From Paenibacillus hexagrammi (lineage in GTDB: Bacteria; Bacillota; Bacilli; Paenibacillales; NBRC-103111): a stretch of 64,000 nucleotides of DNA. Location: positions 2,046,001 through 2,110,000 of the forward strand of contig NZ_CP090978.1 in the NCBI RefSeq assembly GCF_021513275.1, written 5' to 3'. How positions within the stretch are numbered: the first letter of the stretch is position 1; every line of letters begins with the position of its first letter. The translations under genes were made by a program, and so were the position numbers. This document shows, piece after piece, positions 1 to 8,669 of this stretch. The notes beneath the pieces were generated by a model that was given only the letters and a program-made list of their open reading frames with translations, searched no databases and had not been told where the DNA came from.

Positions 1-1
1 T

Positions 2-85
2 CTCGTATTTAAAGAGACGCTGACTACTTCTCAATGGATGGGCTTGTTCCTTCTGGTTGGCGGAGCATTTATGCTAGCGAAATAA
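2..85 (+). CDS. C-terminal end of a small multidrug/EamA-type transporter (partial)
   Basis: Only the last 27 codons are inside the window, ending at TAA 83-85. The peptide runs FKETLTTSQWMGLFLLVGG and then AFMLAK, a final hydrophobic helix with a short basic end. The pattern of an acidic or polar turn, then Q-x-x-G and a Gly-rich helix, is typical of the last membrane segment of EmrE/EamA (drug/metabolite superfamily) transporters. The next gene starts 17 bases downstream, so the two may be co-transcribed. Family assignment rests on this short tail only. Confidence 0.5.
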   Translation, partial: LVFKETLTTSQWMGLFLLVGGAFMLAK

Positions 86-101
86 AGGAGGAATCCGAAT
101 T

Positions 102-1313
102 TTGAATAAAGGCACATGGATAGGCTTGATTCTGCTGCTTGGGGTTGCTTTGTACCTGCGGTTGGATTACGTGTTACAGGCAGATTATACGCCACTGGAA
201 TGGGATCAGCTCGAATATACCAAGACAGCCATTCAATTGTTGGAAAAAGGCATTTATGCTTATCGGGACACGGAGCCGAATACGTTGGTTACCCCGGGCT
301 GGCCGATGATGCTGGCGGCGATTTTTAGCATCACAGGCTATGAGCCTCTTGAACCTGCGTTAATGGTCGTTCGGATTGTGAACTGTGTAATCGCGTTGGG
401 GGCTATTGTCTTGATCTTTTTGATTGGACGCAGACTGATGAATGCCATGACCGGGGTTCTTGCAGCAGCATTTGCTGCGATTTATCCTTCCTATGTATGG
501 TCTGCATCTCTAGTGCTGACGGAAGTTCCTTTTCTCACCGCGTTCACAGGCCTAATTTACATGCAGGTTCGCATCATACAGGATAATAAAAGGAGAGATC
601 ATATCCTTGCAGGTATCCTTCTAGGGATCTGTGTGCTGTTTCGGCCGAATTCGCTTCCTATGGCGATCGTGCCGTACCTAATTCTATGGAGTCAAGCAAG
701 GAAAATACAAATAAAGCCGGCCCTATGGGCAGCGGCTTCATTCGCGATCGTTATGCTTCCTTGGTGGATTCGCAACATGGTGACGTTTCATGAGTTCATA
801 TTTATTGCAAAAGGAGAAGCGGGTAACCCATTCTTAGGAGGAACCGACCCATACTTTCGAGGCACCATCGATTGGAATCATATTGACCCTGATAAACAGT
901 TTGCAGCAGGAGTGGAGCGAATTAAGGAAGGGCTAAAGACGGAGCCGCTGCTGTGGCTTCGCTGGCTGACGATTGGCAAGCTGCATGCTTTTTATAAAAC
1001 AATGTGGGTGGGCCCGTATCCGTTTTCAATTCCACAGTGGTATGCTCATCTGTTGGAGCGGTTACATGATTATTTGGTCCATCTTGGATCGCTGGCTTTG
1101 TTGCTATTCAGCCGCAGGGATACATCCATACGTTACTTAGCTGTTGGTTTATTCGTGTTTCTTGGCATCCATATGCTCTTTATCCCAGTAGATCGATATT
1201 TGTATGGGATGCTGCCATTCCTTATGCTGGGAACCGCTTATTTTATCACACAGACTTATCAATTAGTGCGTTTGGCAATCATTAGTGCTCTGCTGCAGCG
1301 GAAGGGGATTTAA
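102..1313 (+). CDS. Glycosyltransferase family 39 / GT-C type membrane protein
   Basis: A 403-residue polytopic membrane protein starting at TTG 102, chosen because AAAGGAGG lies 10 bases upstream. The N-terminal helix is followed by an external loop with acidic residues (D35, E38 in LEWDQLEY), the place where GT-C enzymes of the PMT/ArnT type carry their catalytic acid. About ten hydrophobic segments follow. The family transfers sugars from polyprenyl-phosphate carriers to lipids, proteins or wall polymers at the outer face of the membrane. The substrate cannot be told from sequence. It lies directly after a small transporter end, and its 3' end overlaps the converging CBS gene by 32 bases. 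Confidence 0.7.
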   Translation: MNKGTWIGLILLLGVALYLRLDYVLQADYTPLEWDQLEYTKTAIQLLEKGIYAYRDTEPNTLVTPGWPMMLAAIFSITGYEPLEPALMVVRIVNCVIALGAIVLIFLIGRRLMNAMTGVLAAAFAAIYPSYVWSASLVLTEVPFLTAFTGLIYMQVRIIQDNKRRDHILAGILLGICVLFRPNSLPMAIVPYLILWSQARKIQIKPALWAAASFAIVMLPWWIRNMVTFHEFIFIAKGEAGNPFLGGTDPYFRGTIDWNHIDPDKQFAAGVERIKEGLKTEPLLWLRWLTIGKLHAFYKTMWVGPYPFSIPQWYAHLLERLHDYLVHLGSLALLLFSRRDTSIRYLAVGLFVFLGIHMLFIPVDRYLYGMLPFLMLGTAYFITQTYQLVRLAIISALLQRKGI

Positions 1314-1710
1314 ACATTTGCTGGGCACAATACTCAATAATATCACTTCGGCGAACGATGCCAATGAATTTGTCGGAATCATCTACGACGGGTACAAAGT
1401 TTTGCACCTTCGCTAGCTCAATCAAATCTTCCATGTCGGCATGAATGTGTACGGGTCTATTCTTCATACGCAGCGGCACTTCCTGGAGAAGATGGCGATG
1501 GGCATTGTCGAAGCTGATGCCTTCGGCATTTTTTAGAAACCAAAGCAAGTCTCCTTCGGTTACAGTCCCCACATAGTGACCGCTTTCAGACAAAATAGGT
1601 ACGGCTGTGTATCTGTGGTATTCCATTCGTTCTAAGGTTTGCCGAAGTGTGGCTTGCATGGTGGTTGTGATCACATCGGACTTAGGTAAAAGAAAAAACG
1701 CAATATTCAT
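1282..1710 (-). CDS. CBS-domain pair protein
   Basis: A 142-residue soluble protein made almost only of two CBS motifs. The first ends near VGTVTEGDLLWFL (about residues 48-60) and the second near FIGIVRRSDIIEY (about 116-128). Tandem CBS domains bind adenine nucleotides (AMP, ATP or c-di-AMP) and act as energy or second-messenger sensors. There is no attached enzyme or ACT domain, so it is not a full AcuB. The ATG at 1710 starts MNIAFFLLPKSDV, a beginning seen in other short stand-alone CBS proteins of Firmicutes. The ligand and partner are unknown. Confidence 0.8.
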   Translation of the reverse strand: MNIAFFLLPKSDVITTTMQATLRQTLERMEYHRYTAVPILSESGHYVGTVTEGDLLWFLKNAEGISFDNAHRHLLQEVPLRMKNRPVHIHADMEDLIELAKVQNFVPVVDDSDKFIGIVRRSDIIEYCAQQMFKSPSAAAEH

Positions 1711-1813
1711 CCATCAAAACTCCCTTTGTACAGGATCATACTTCACTATTGTAGCAAAAAGCGTGAATAGAATCTAAATCTGCGTCGGATTCTAAGAGAG
1801 AGGTGATCCATAG

Positions 1814-2272
1814 ATGAATCGAGCGATAGTAACGGCATTGGTAGCAATAGGTGCGGCACAGGCTATGAAGGTTCCATTGACATTTGCCAAGACAAGAGAG
1901 TGGGACTGGTCACAGTTGATTCAAACAGGCGGTATGCCTAGCTCCCATTCGGCCGGAGTAGCATCCTTGGCATCCTACATTGGTTTTAAGAGAGGGATCT
2001 CTGCGGTGGACTTCGCAATAAGTGCTGTCTTCGGAGCCGTAGTCATGTATGATGCGATGGGGATTCGCCGCGCAGCAGGGGAGATCGCTGTAGAGGTAAA
2101 CGATCTGGATCAACAGGTCGAGAAGCTGGCACAGCAGCACCCTGGCGTCTATCATGAACGGCGCCGCAAAGAGCTCAAAGAAAGATTGGGCCATCTTCCC
2201 ACGGAAGTATTAGGCGGTGCCATGCTCGGCGCGGCAGTCGGTTCCCTAAGTTATTTCATGGAATCTAAATGA
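1814..2272 (+). CDS. Divergent PAP2 family protein (YuiD-like, DUF212)
   Basis: A 152-residue membrane protein preceded by GAGAGAGGTGATCC. It carries the GGMPSSHSAGVASLA stretch near residues 38-52, the phosphatase-like signature of the divergent PAP2/DUF212 family, with hydrophobic helices before and after and a charged helical linker (about residues 88-124). The family resembles acid phosphatases acting on lipid phosphates, but its reaction is not established. B. subtilis YuiD is of similar size. It is transcribed alone, divergent from the CBS gene. Confidence 0.85.
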   Translation: MNRAIVTALVAIGAAQAMKVPLTFAKTREWDWSQLIQTGGMPSSHSAGVASLASYIGFKRGISAVDFAISAVFGAVVMYDAMGIRRAAGEIAVEVNDLDQQVEKLAQQHPGVYHERRRKELKERLGHLPTEVLGGAMLGAAVGSLSYFMESK

Positions 2273-2341
2273 GACTAGTCTGGACAACTCTTCCGGAATA
2301 CGCTATTCTCTAAGCATGTTCTAGGAAAGGAAGAAGTCTGG

Positions 2342-2782
2342 ATGTTAGACATCATCAGAGTTGAAAGTGAAGAGCAATTAAAGCGCTGTTTTGATATACG
2401 GATGCAGGTATTCGTCGAAGAACAAAAGGTACCGGAGCATTTGGAAATGGATGAGAAAGATCAATCGCCTGAATCCTGCCATCATTTTCTTATTGTACAT
2501 GAGGGTCAAGCTGTTGGAACAGCCCGCTGGTATAAATATCAACCGGATACCGCCAAGCTCCAGCGTATTGCGGTTTTGAAATCAAGCAGAGGCTTGGGAC
2601 TTGGCAAAAAGCTCGTTCTAGCCATGGAAGAGCAGGCGAAGGAATTGGGCTGCTCCTATTCGATGCTAGATGCGCAATGCCAAGCAGAGGGCTTCTATCG
2701 GGGACTGGGTTATGAGGTTATTTCAGAAGAACCGTTCTATGATGCCGGAATCCTTCATGTAAGAATGAAAAAGCCGCTTTAG
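2342..2782 (+). CDS. GNAT family N-acetyltransferase (YjcF-like)
   Basis: A 146-residue single-domain acetyltransferase. The acetyl-CoA pyrophosphate-binding motif is visible as RIAVLKSSRGLGLGKKLV (about residues 76-93), and the C-terminal FYRGLGYEVISEEPFYDAG matches motif B of the fold. The opening VFVEEQKVPEHLEMDEKD strongly resembles the YjcF subgroup, whose physiological substrate is not known. GGAAAGGAAGAAG precedes the ATG at 2342. The stop codon overlaps that of the converging kinase gene by four bases inside a palindrome. Confidence 0.85.
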   Translation: MLDIIRVESEEQLKRCFDIRMQVFVEEQKVPEHLEMDEKDQSPESCHHFLIVHEGQAVGTARWYKYQPDTAKLQRIAVLKSSRGLGLGKKLVLAMEEQAKELGCSYSMLDAQCQAEGFYRGLGYEVISEEPFYDAGILHVRMKKPL

Positions 2783-2795
2783 CTTAAAGCGGCTT
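2771..2795. terminator. Palindrome shared by two convergent stop codons
   Basis: Arms AAGCCGCTTTA and TAAAGCGGCTT pair perfectly around a short GCT core. On the minus strand the hairpin is followed by a T run (GCCGCTTTTTC), so it can terminate the kinase gene. On the plus strand the T run is weak. Both stop codons lie inside the hairpin. Confidence 0.6.
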
Positions 2796-4404
2796 GGTTC
2801 CGTTGCTCTTGATCAGCGGCAATGGGGAATGTGAGAATGAATCTAGTCCCGATGCCTAGCTGGCTTTCAACCTCAATGGTTCCTTCGTGTTCTTGAACGA
2901 TCTTGTGGCAGATGGACAACCCAAGTCCAGTGCCGCTCTCTTTCGTCGTGTAAAATGGATGGAAAATTTTTTCCATCATCTCGCTCGGAATCCCCGGGCC
3001 ATTGTCCTCGATTACCATGATGGCGCTCGAACCGTTACTAGCTAGATGTAATTGGATGACGCCGTTATCCTCAATAGCTTCATACGCATTTTTTACTAAA
3101 TTCAGGATGAGCTGAATCATTTTATCTTGATCCATTAGAATATATATGGCCATCTCCGGAGCTTGATATCGGATGATGTGACCGAGCCGTGTAGCCTCTG
3201 ATTCAGTAAGCGAAATCACACGTGTCAAGCATTCCTGAAGGGAACGAATATGAAACAAGGTAGAGTGAGGTTTTGAAAACTGTAAAAATTCTCCTGTTAA
3301 TTCACTCATGCGATCGATTTCATCCATAATCATTGAATACCAATCTCGAATGTTGTAATCGTTCGATTTCGAAATTTGCAAAAATCCCCGAACGGTAGTC
3401 AGAGGGTTACGGATTTCATGAGCCATCCCGGAAGCTAGCTCTCCTACGACTCGTAGCTTCTCCGCTCGAACCATGTGTTCCTCACGTTTTAGCCACACCT
3501 CCCGTTTTTTCAATGAGAGCTGATGCTCGGCAAGCAGAACAAGATCGTCTTTGGTCTGTCCTTCATAAGGGAAAGTTGATATTCCGTATGTAATTTGTAT
3601 CCCGGTTAGCTTAGGGAGCTCAGATTCTAACAAAAGCTTGTAATGCGAAGGGGTTGTCTGTTGATCGGCAATTGGCAGAACAATGGAAAACTCGTCTCCG
3701 CCATATCTAGATATCATGTAAGCATCAGAGAACAAAATTTTCAGTAAATCAGCAATTTGCTTCAAAATAATATTACCGGCTTGAAAGCCTTTATTGGTGT
3801 TCATGGACTTGAGATCGTTGCAATCGATCAATATGAAGGCAAGGCTCTTTTTATCCGCGACCAGCTGTTCCAGACGACGGTGGCATTCTTCATAGTTAAC
3901 AAGCCCAGTTAAGGCATCTTGTGTAGTAAGGCGGGTGCGTTCTATTTTCAACATTTCAGCCTGTTTAGTCTTGTGCATAGTGGATAATGTCAGATAGAAG
4001 GCAGACACAAAATGCAGCATGCTGATGGCTAAGAAAGAAGGCCAGGAATCATCGAATTTCATGGTAGGAACGTACCAGGAAAGCAGGAAATAGCCTAAGG
4101 CATAGAAGAAAGACAGGATCCAACCGCGCCATTGCTGTTCTTGATTATTAATTTCGATGGACATGGATAGCAAATACAGGATAATGATCATGCTTTGGTG
4201 CGTAACCGCGTGGAATCCAAAGAGGACAATCAGCCGGATCCAAGGGAGGAGGTTTTTAGGCCGCTTCATTTGAAGGGTAAGAATATACAAAAATCCGAAA
4301 GCTAAGACGATTAATGGATGCATGGTGTTATGCTTAGCTATGGAATAAACACAAAGCATTAAGACGTACGCGTAGAGAATCGATTTCAAGATCAACATTA
4401 TCAT
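2779..4404 (-). CDS. Membrane sensor histidine kinase with an internal GGDEF domain
   Basis: A 541-residue protein with three parts. Residues 1-145 form about five or six membrane helices. Residues 165-295 form a GGDEF domain with an intact RYGGDEF signature. Residues 318-530 form a histidine kinase core with the H-box MAHEIRNPL, an N-box (LVKNAYEA), the G1 box VIEDNGPGIPS and the G2 box GTGLGLS. The kinase half resembles sporulation-type Kin kinases. In the GGDEF half the usual metal- and substrate-binding stretch reads IDCNDLKSMN and GFQAGN instead of D-x-D-x-F-K-x-x-N-D and G-H-x-x-G-D, so cyclase activity is doubtful. No response regulator is adjacent. The membrane location suggests sensing of an envelope or internal signal. 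Confidence 0.85.
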   Translation of the reverse strand: MIMLILKSILYAYVLMLCVYSIAKHNTMHPLIVLAFGFLYILTLQMKRPKNLLPWIRLIVLFGFHAVTHQSMIIILYLLSMSIEINNQEQQWRGWILSFFYALGYFLLSWYVPTMKFDDSWPSFLAISMLHFVSAFYLTLSTMHKTKQAEMLKIERTRLTTQDALTGLVNYEECHRRLEQLVADKKSLAFILIDCNDLKSMNTNKGFQAGNIILKQIADLLKILFSDAYMISRYGGDEFSIVLPIADQQTTPSHYKLLLESELPKLTGIQITYGISTFPYEGQTKDDLVLLAEHQLSLKKREVWLKREEHMVRAEKLRVVGELASGMAHEIRNPLTTVRGFLQISKSNDYNIRDWYSMIMDEIDRMSELTGEFLQFSKPHSTLFHIRSLQECLTRVISLTESEATRLGHIIRYQAPEMAIYILMDQDKMIQLILNLVKNAYEAIEDNGVIQLHLASNGSSAIMVIEDNGPGIPSEMMEKIFHPFYTTKESGTGLGLSICHKIVQEHEGTIEVESQLGIGTRFILTFPIAADQEQRNQAALS

Positions 4405-4533
4405 CTCCTGAGTGCATAGGTAACCGTGTATGAATGATGATGATTCAAGTATATCATGTGTAAAGTTCTCTATTTTTTGAAAAATACCTGCATCACTTAG
4501 GAAAAAATTACAAGAATTTCAGAGGAAAAACGC

Positions 4534-4573
4534 GAAAAAAAGAACCTGAGAGAGATTTCCTCCACAGGTTCTT
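4534..4573 (-). terminator. Terminator of the DUF3892 gene
   Basis: On the minus strand AAGAACCTG pairs with CAGGTTCTT, and the hairpin is followed by TTTTTTT. It lies 8 bases after the stop of the 4582-4854 gene. Confidence 0.75.
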
Positions 4574-4581
4574 GCTTCTAT

Positions 4582-4854
4582 TTAAAAAGTTGGTAAATTG
4601 TCCAAATTATTGGTAGGATCTCCGTCGGCATCTGATCGAAGATGCTCATCCCCGTCCCGTCCTTTAAAGACATTGACATGTTCGATTTGGCCTGCTTTGG
4701 CCATTTGCTGTGCCTGCTTGTAGTCAACCACTGCCCCCGAAGAGAGCTGTAATTGTACAATATCGCCGTCACCGTTCTTTCTAACAGCAACAACTTGCTC
4801 TTTGCCTGGTGCTGCATTTTCCATTCCTGAAGATGTTTGGTCAAAAGGATTCAT
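4582..4854 (-). CDS. DUF3892 domain-containing protein
   Basis: A 90-residue soluble protein with a good ribosome binding site (AGAGGAGG, minus strand) before the ATG at 4854. The core VVAVRKNGDGDIVQLQLSSG, then VDYKQAQQMAKAG, then IEHVNVFKGRDGDEHLRSDAD matches the DUF3892 pattern, a small fold found in Bacilli and often annotated only as hypothetical. The molecular role is not known. It is followed by its own terminator and precedes the kinase gene on the same strand, but the gap of 178 bases suggests separate transcription. Confidence 0.75.
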   Translation of the reverse strand: MNPFDQTSSGMENAAPGKEQVVAVRKNGDGDIVQLQLSSGAVVDYKQAQQMAKAGQIEHVNVFKGRDGDEHLRSDADGDPTNNLDNLPTF

Positions 4855-4897
4855 CTATATCGCCTCCTCTATCTAGTATGGTTGGGAGGCGATGTAA

Positions 4898-5650
4898 TTA
4901 TTCAGGAAGTGTTACAATCTGCTGCTGGAGGATAAACGACATATGACCAGTCTGACCGATAAACTGCTCCATACGGTCATCATAGTGCATTAACCATATT
5001 TTCTCTTGAACGTCTTGAGGTAGAGTGAGCAGCTGCTGTAAGGAAGCATGAATAATCGGCGGGCCGCTTAACTGACAATCATGAAGAAGGGTATGACATT
5101 TCCGTCTTCCAATGATTTCATCTAGAATCAACTCGCGGTTAAACTGCAGATCTGCACTGTAAAAGGTTTGTTCATTGATGAATAGAGAATAGCTGTTCTT
5201 GCTGGGGACATGCAGGGTTGGAATCATTTCAATATCTATACCGGGGAACAGTGTCGTTTTTTCATATTCCTTAAGGATGACCACGTCGAAGTAATCCGTC
5301 AATTGGACGCAGTTCTCCGCCGAATTGTACATACTTCCCTGTAGTGTTTCTTCCCATAATACACGGGCAATGGGTTCAGTTAGGAATAACTTCATTCTTT
5401 TCTTATTGTAATTATAAAATAAGCGGAATCCGATTTCTTCCAAACCGAAGACATGATCCGCATGAATATGTGAAATTACGATTCCGTCCAATTGGTCGGG
5501 AGTTACTCCCAGTGCATGTAATCCTTGTGGAGTGGAATAACCGCAATCTATAAGCACTTTCACTTGATCCTTTAGAATCAGAGCGCTTGTATTATAATAT
5601 TTTTTCGCAAATGCGCTTCCGGTACCGACCATTTGAATTTGCCAACTCAT
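4898..5650 (-). CDS. MBL-fold metallo-hydrolase (RNase Z-like)
   Basis: A 250-residue protein with the metal-binding motif HIHADH at residues 61-66, further ligand candidates near H139 and D165 (YSADLQF), and a final H in LMHYDDR. The order matches the beta-lactamase fold of the RNase Z/phosphodiesterase branch. The substrate is not indicated; related stand-alone proteins include hydrolases of cyclic nucleotides, lactones and RNA. The start at 5650 (MSWQIQMVGTGSAFAKKYYN) gives the typical N-terminal beta strand. It reads away from the ccdC gene. Confidence 0.8.
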   Translation of the reverse strand: MSWQIQMVGTGSAFAKKYYNTSALILKDQVKVLIDCGYSTPQGLHALGVTPDQLDGIVISHIHADHVFGLEEIGFRLFYNYNKKRMKLFLTEPIARVLWEETLQGSMYNSAENCVQLTDYFDVVILKEYEKTTLFPGIDIEMIPTLHVPSKNSYSLFINEQTFYSADLQFNRELILDEIIGRRKCHTLLHDCQLSGPPIIHASLQQLLTLPQDVQEKIWLMHYDDRMEQFIGQTGHMSFILQQQIVTLPE

Positions 5651-5837
5651 TCATGAGCCTCCCATTTTTCGACAAAAATCACCTTTTCTTAATGTAGCAC
5701 GTGTTCTTGAGCAATTTCAACCTAAATGTAAATTCTCTGTGAAATCTAAGTAAAGCGCGTGCAAAAAGGTTGTAAAGACTTTTGATCAGCGAGCTTGCAG
5801 TGATATAATGAAAGAAAAAGAGTGGAGGGATATTCAA

Positions 5838-6314
5838 ATGAATCTAGCACTCGGGTCCCATCTACATGCACTTTCCCTGTTTGGATCCCTAGGTATGGCT
5901 TTAATGGTGATGGTAGTCCGTCTGCGGTCTGCCGCGAAGCCTCTTAATATAATGAAGATCATTATGCCGCCAATCGGGATGAGCACGGGATTTCTCATGT
6001 TTGTTGCACCCTTGACTCGAATTCCACTGTGGTGGGGACTCATTTCATTCCTTGCCGGGGCTGTTCTGTTTTCTTATCCGCTAATTCGGACGTCACGATT
6101 GTATCTAGAGGACGGACAAGTGTATATGAAGCGTTCCAAAGCATTTTTAGGGATTTTGTTTGTATTGCTCATCGGAAGGTTGGCGTTACATGAGTATGTG
6201 GAAGAGTGGATCACGATTTATCAAACAGGGGCGGTGTTCTTCATTCTTGCCTTTGGTATGCTGCTTCCATGGCGGGTATATATGTACGTTCAATTTAAAA
6301 AAATAAGACCTTAG
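5838..6314 (+). CDS. ccdC: CcdC family membrane protein
   Basis: A protein of 158 residues when started at ATG 5838, preferred over the in-frame ATG at 5808 because GGAGGG lies 8 bases before it. It has about five membrane helices and matches the CcdC (DUF1453) family in size and in the PPIGMSTGFLMF stretch near residue 50. CcdC was named in B. subtilis from its position beside ccdA, yet it is not required for cytochrome c maturation there, so the function is uncertain. No cytochrome c genes are next to it here. Confidence 0.75.
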   Translation: MNLALGSHLHALSLFGSLGMALMVMVVRLRSAAKPLNIMKIIMPPIGMSTGFLMFVAPLTRIPLWWGLISFLAGAVLFSYPLIRTSRLYLEDGQVYMKRSKAFLGILFVLLIGRLALHEYVEEWITIYQTGAVFFILAFGMLLPWRVYMYVQFKKIRP

Positions 6315-6342
6315 TACTACTGAACTGGAATACTAGTTTATT

Positions 6343-6516
6343 CTATGAAGATGCACGTTGTTTCACTAGTTTTACAATAAGCTGGTCTAATCTTTGACTG
6401 ATCTCAATAACCTGAGGATGGTGAAGATTATAGGTATAAGAAGCTGCCGTTGAAATCAGCAGTTTCTTTAAATCGTTGATTTCGGCTTCTAATTCAAGCC
6501 CAGTTGAACAAGGCAT
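6343..6516 (-). CDS. Spo0E-family aspartyl-phosphate phosphatase
   Basis: A 57-residue protein starting at ATG 6516, with AGGAGG ten bases upstream on the minus strand. A longer in-frame reading is possible but has no support. It forms a helical hairpin: LELEAEINDLKKLLISTA, a turn, then PQVIEISQRLDQLIVKLV. The SQRLD stretch is the Spo0E signature (SQELD in B. subtilis), whose Asp region removes phosphate from Spo0A-P and so delays sporulation. This is one of several signs of a spore former in the window. It lies alone between ccdC and a hydrolase gene. Confidence 0.85.
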   Translation of the reverse strand: MPCSTGLELEAEINDLKKLLISTAASYTYNLHHPQVIEISQRLDQLIVKLVKQRASS

Positions 6517-6619
6517 ACAACAATTCCTCCTAGCAATTCCCATATACTGTAATTCTACAATATTTAATAGGTAAAAGGAACTAGTAATCATGAAATCATA
6601 GAAATGATGAGGAGAAGAT

Positions 6620-7499
6620 ATGGTATGGATAGCTGCTAGCTTTATCTTGATCGTCGTTGCCGCACTCACAGCCGTATCTGTCTTAGTTGGCTGGCGTCTC
6701 GCCCATCCAGCCCGTAAGGCGGTGGATGATTCACCTGAAAAGTATGGTTTGATGTATGAATCAGTCGAGTTTCCTAGTAGGGTCGGTGGGGTCAAGCTGT
6801 GCGGTTGGTTTCTTCCATCCGTACTTCCAGAAGCGAAGCTGACGATTATCGTTTCACATGGATATGCAGGTAATAGACTGGAGAAGGGATTACCCGCTTT
6901 GGCCCTGTGCAGCTCGCTTGTTGAGGAAGGCTTCAACCTGCTGATGTTTGATTTTCGTAATTCTGGTGAATCTGAAGGAACGATGACAACGGTTGGCTAC
7001 ATGGAAAAGCAGGATTTACTTGGAGCCATCGACTGGGTCAAAGAACATAAACCGGGCAAAATTGGTTTGCTCGGTTTTTCCATGGGGGAGCACTTCGATC
7101 TTAGCCGCCGCTATGGATTCGTCCGTATGCGGTATAGTCGCAGACAGTGCATTTAGTCAGTTAAAACCTTATCTGCAGGATAATTTGCCGGTATGGTCCA
7201 AGTTGCCGAATGTTCCTTTTACACCAATGATCTTGACGATCCTTCCTTGGTTGACAGGGATTCGACCCGCTCAAGTGGATGCTTTGCAAGCAGTTGATGA
7301 GGTGTATCCCCGACCGATCTTGTTTATCCATAGCAAGGATGACCCCGCAATTCCCAGCCGTCACAGCGAAGCCATGTGGACTCGTCACCAAGATGTGTTT
7401 GATCTGTGGGTCAGCTCCGAGGCAGGACACGTAGGCACTTATAGGCTATTTTCAGAAGAATACACGCGGCGGGTCAGCTCTTTTTTTGCTAAATTATAA
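6620..7499 (+). CDS. Alpha/beta hydrolase with N-terminal membrane anchor (frameshifted)
   Basis: The N-terminal part (6620-7090) starts with a hydrophobic anchor and contains the oxyanion-loop motif SHGYAGNR and the nucleophile elbow GFSMG. The C-terminal part is read one frame over and continues STSILAAAMDSSVCGIVADS, then the acid region (FIHSKDDPAIP) and the final His (SEAGHVGTY). Both halves fit one serine hydrolase of the YqkD/BAAT-like group of about 292 residues. The shift lies in the G run near 7082-7090, directly after the catalytic serine. The substrate is unknown. A simple sequence error is the most likely cause; a true null mutation is possible. Confidence 0.75.
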
Positions 7500-7577
7500 A
7501 TTCCTTCGCAACTCTTACGTTCCACCAGAGTATAAAGAGACAGACAGAAACTACTAACATGCTGGAGGTTAAGAGGG

Positions 7578-8195
7578 ATGAAGGTTCAGCGGATATTCAC
7601 GTTGATGCTGGTGTTTTTTGGACTAAGTACGGCTACGGTGGTAGCTTCTTCGATATGGGGGAATTATGAGGGATTCAGTATCGCAAGGTTAAGTATCAAC
7701 GATGAAACACAGGAGTTTAGCGATTCGGATGTGCCGCCACTGATCGTAAACGGAAAGACCATGTTGCCGCTGCGATCGCTGACGAAGTCTCTGGAAGCTA
7801 TGGTGAAATGGGACAATACGAACAAGACGGTTTCGATTTATAAGCCGAATGTTCACATGATCGTAGCAAGCAGCATTGATAATGAATTTAACATCACAGG
7901 ACCGTTCAGTGTGGTCAAGAAGGGCGGAAGTCACAGCTTCGTGATCTTAGCTCAGGTGGATAATCTATCGACATCGATTTCGTCTGTGCGCGTTTCTATC
8001 GAATCGCCTAGCGGTCAAGAGGTCGGAACCTTTGTACCCGATAAGAAGCCGTCAGGGAGTTCTTTCTGGCTGCCAGCTCTTTTTAACGGTGTATCCTTTG
8101 ATGAATATGGAAATTACAAGGTGAAATTTGAAATGCAGCTGGATGACAGCTCCGGCTATGTCGTTGTCTCAGAAAAGCAAATTCTGTCTAATTAA
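7578..8195 (+). CDS. Secreted copper-amine-oxidase-like stalk domain protein
   Basis: A 205-residue exported protein. Residues 1-24 form a signal peptide (basic start, hydrophobic core, AxxVASS end). Residues 50-92 carry the stalk motif: PPLIVNGKTMLPLRSLTKSL, followed by VKWDNTNKTVSIY. This domain was named after the N-terminus of copper amine oxidases and is very common in Paenibacillus surface proteins, where it is thought to bind or pair at the wall. The remainder is a beta-rich domain of unknown role. GCTGGAGGTTAAGAGGG precedes the ATG. Confidence 0.8.
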   Translation: MKVQRIFTLMLVFFGLSTATVVASSIWGNYEGFSIARLSINDETQEFSDSDVPPLIVNGKTMLPLRSLTKSLEAMVKWDNTNKTVSIYKPNVHMIVASSIDNEFNITGPFSVVKKGGSHSFVILAQVDNLSTSISSVRVSIESPSGQEVGTFVPDKKPSGSSFWLPALFNGVSFDEYGNYKVKFEMQLDDSSGYVVVSEKQILSN

Positions 8196-8300
8196 TCGTC
8201 CTCGCCTATCGTATGCTCTCAAACTGTCGTTTGACCTCAACATATGAAAATGATAGGATAATTGGGAAAGCCAATTATGAGATGAAAAGAGGTACTGCCT

Positions 8301-8609
8301 GTGAGCGATCATAAAGACGATCATGTACACGGCCCAGACTGTGATCACGATCATGAGCATGGGGAAGATATTTTTATCGTAACCGATGAGGACGGTAAAG
8401 AGCATGAGATGGTGATGGTGTACACTTTCCAATCCCAGGAGCAGGCCTATGCGGTTTTGCTGGATCGAAATGATCCTGAAGCTGACGGGGTGATCTTCCG
8501 TGTCGAAGAAGAAGGCGAGGAAGCGTACCTCGTTAACATTGAAGATGAAGCGGAATGGGAACGTGTCGTTAATATTTACAATGAAATTATAGCTCAAGAA
8601 GAAGAATAG
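8301..8609 (+). CDS. DUF1292 domain-containing protein
   Basis: A 102-residue acidic protein with a GTG start at 8301. The first 25 residues are rich in His, Asp and Glu (HDHEHGEDIF), which could bind metal. The rest matches DUF1292: FIVTDEDGKEHEMVMVYTF, then YAVLLDR and VFRVEEEGEE. B. subtilis YrzB is a member and sits beside yrrK and mutS2-region genes, but no function has been shown. A strong bidirectional terminator follows. The His-rich N-terminus is an addition not present in every member. Confidence 0.85.
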   Translation: MSDHKDDHVHGPDCDHDHEHGEDIFIVTDEDGKEHEMVMVYTFQSQEQAYAVLLDRNDPEADGVIFRVEEEGEEAYLVNIEDEAEWERVVNIYNEIIAQEEE

Positions 8610-8621
8610 GAACCATACATA

Positions 8622-8654
8622 AAACCCCCTTTCAGCGCCGCTGATAGGGGGTTT
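8622..8654. terminator. Bidirectional terminator between DUF1292 and DUF1885 genes
   Basis: AAACCCCCT-T-TCAGCG pairs with CGCTGA-T-AGGGGGTTT with one internal mismatch. T runs flank both sides, fitting its position between converging genes. Confidence 0.75.
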
Positions 8655-8669
8655 CCCATTGGTTAGCCT

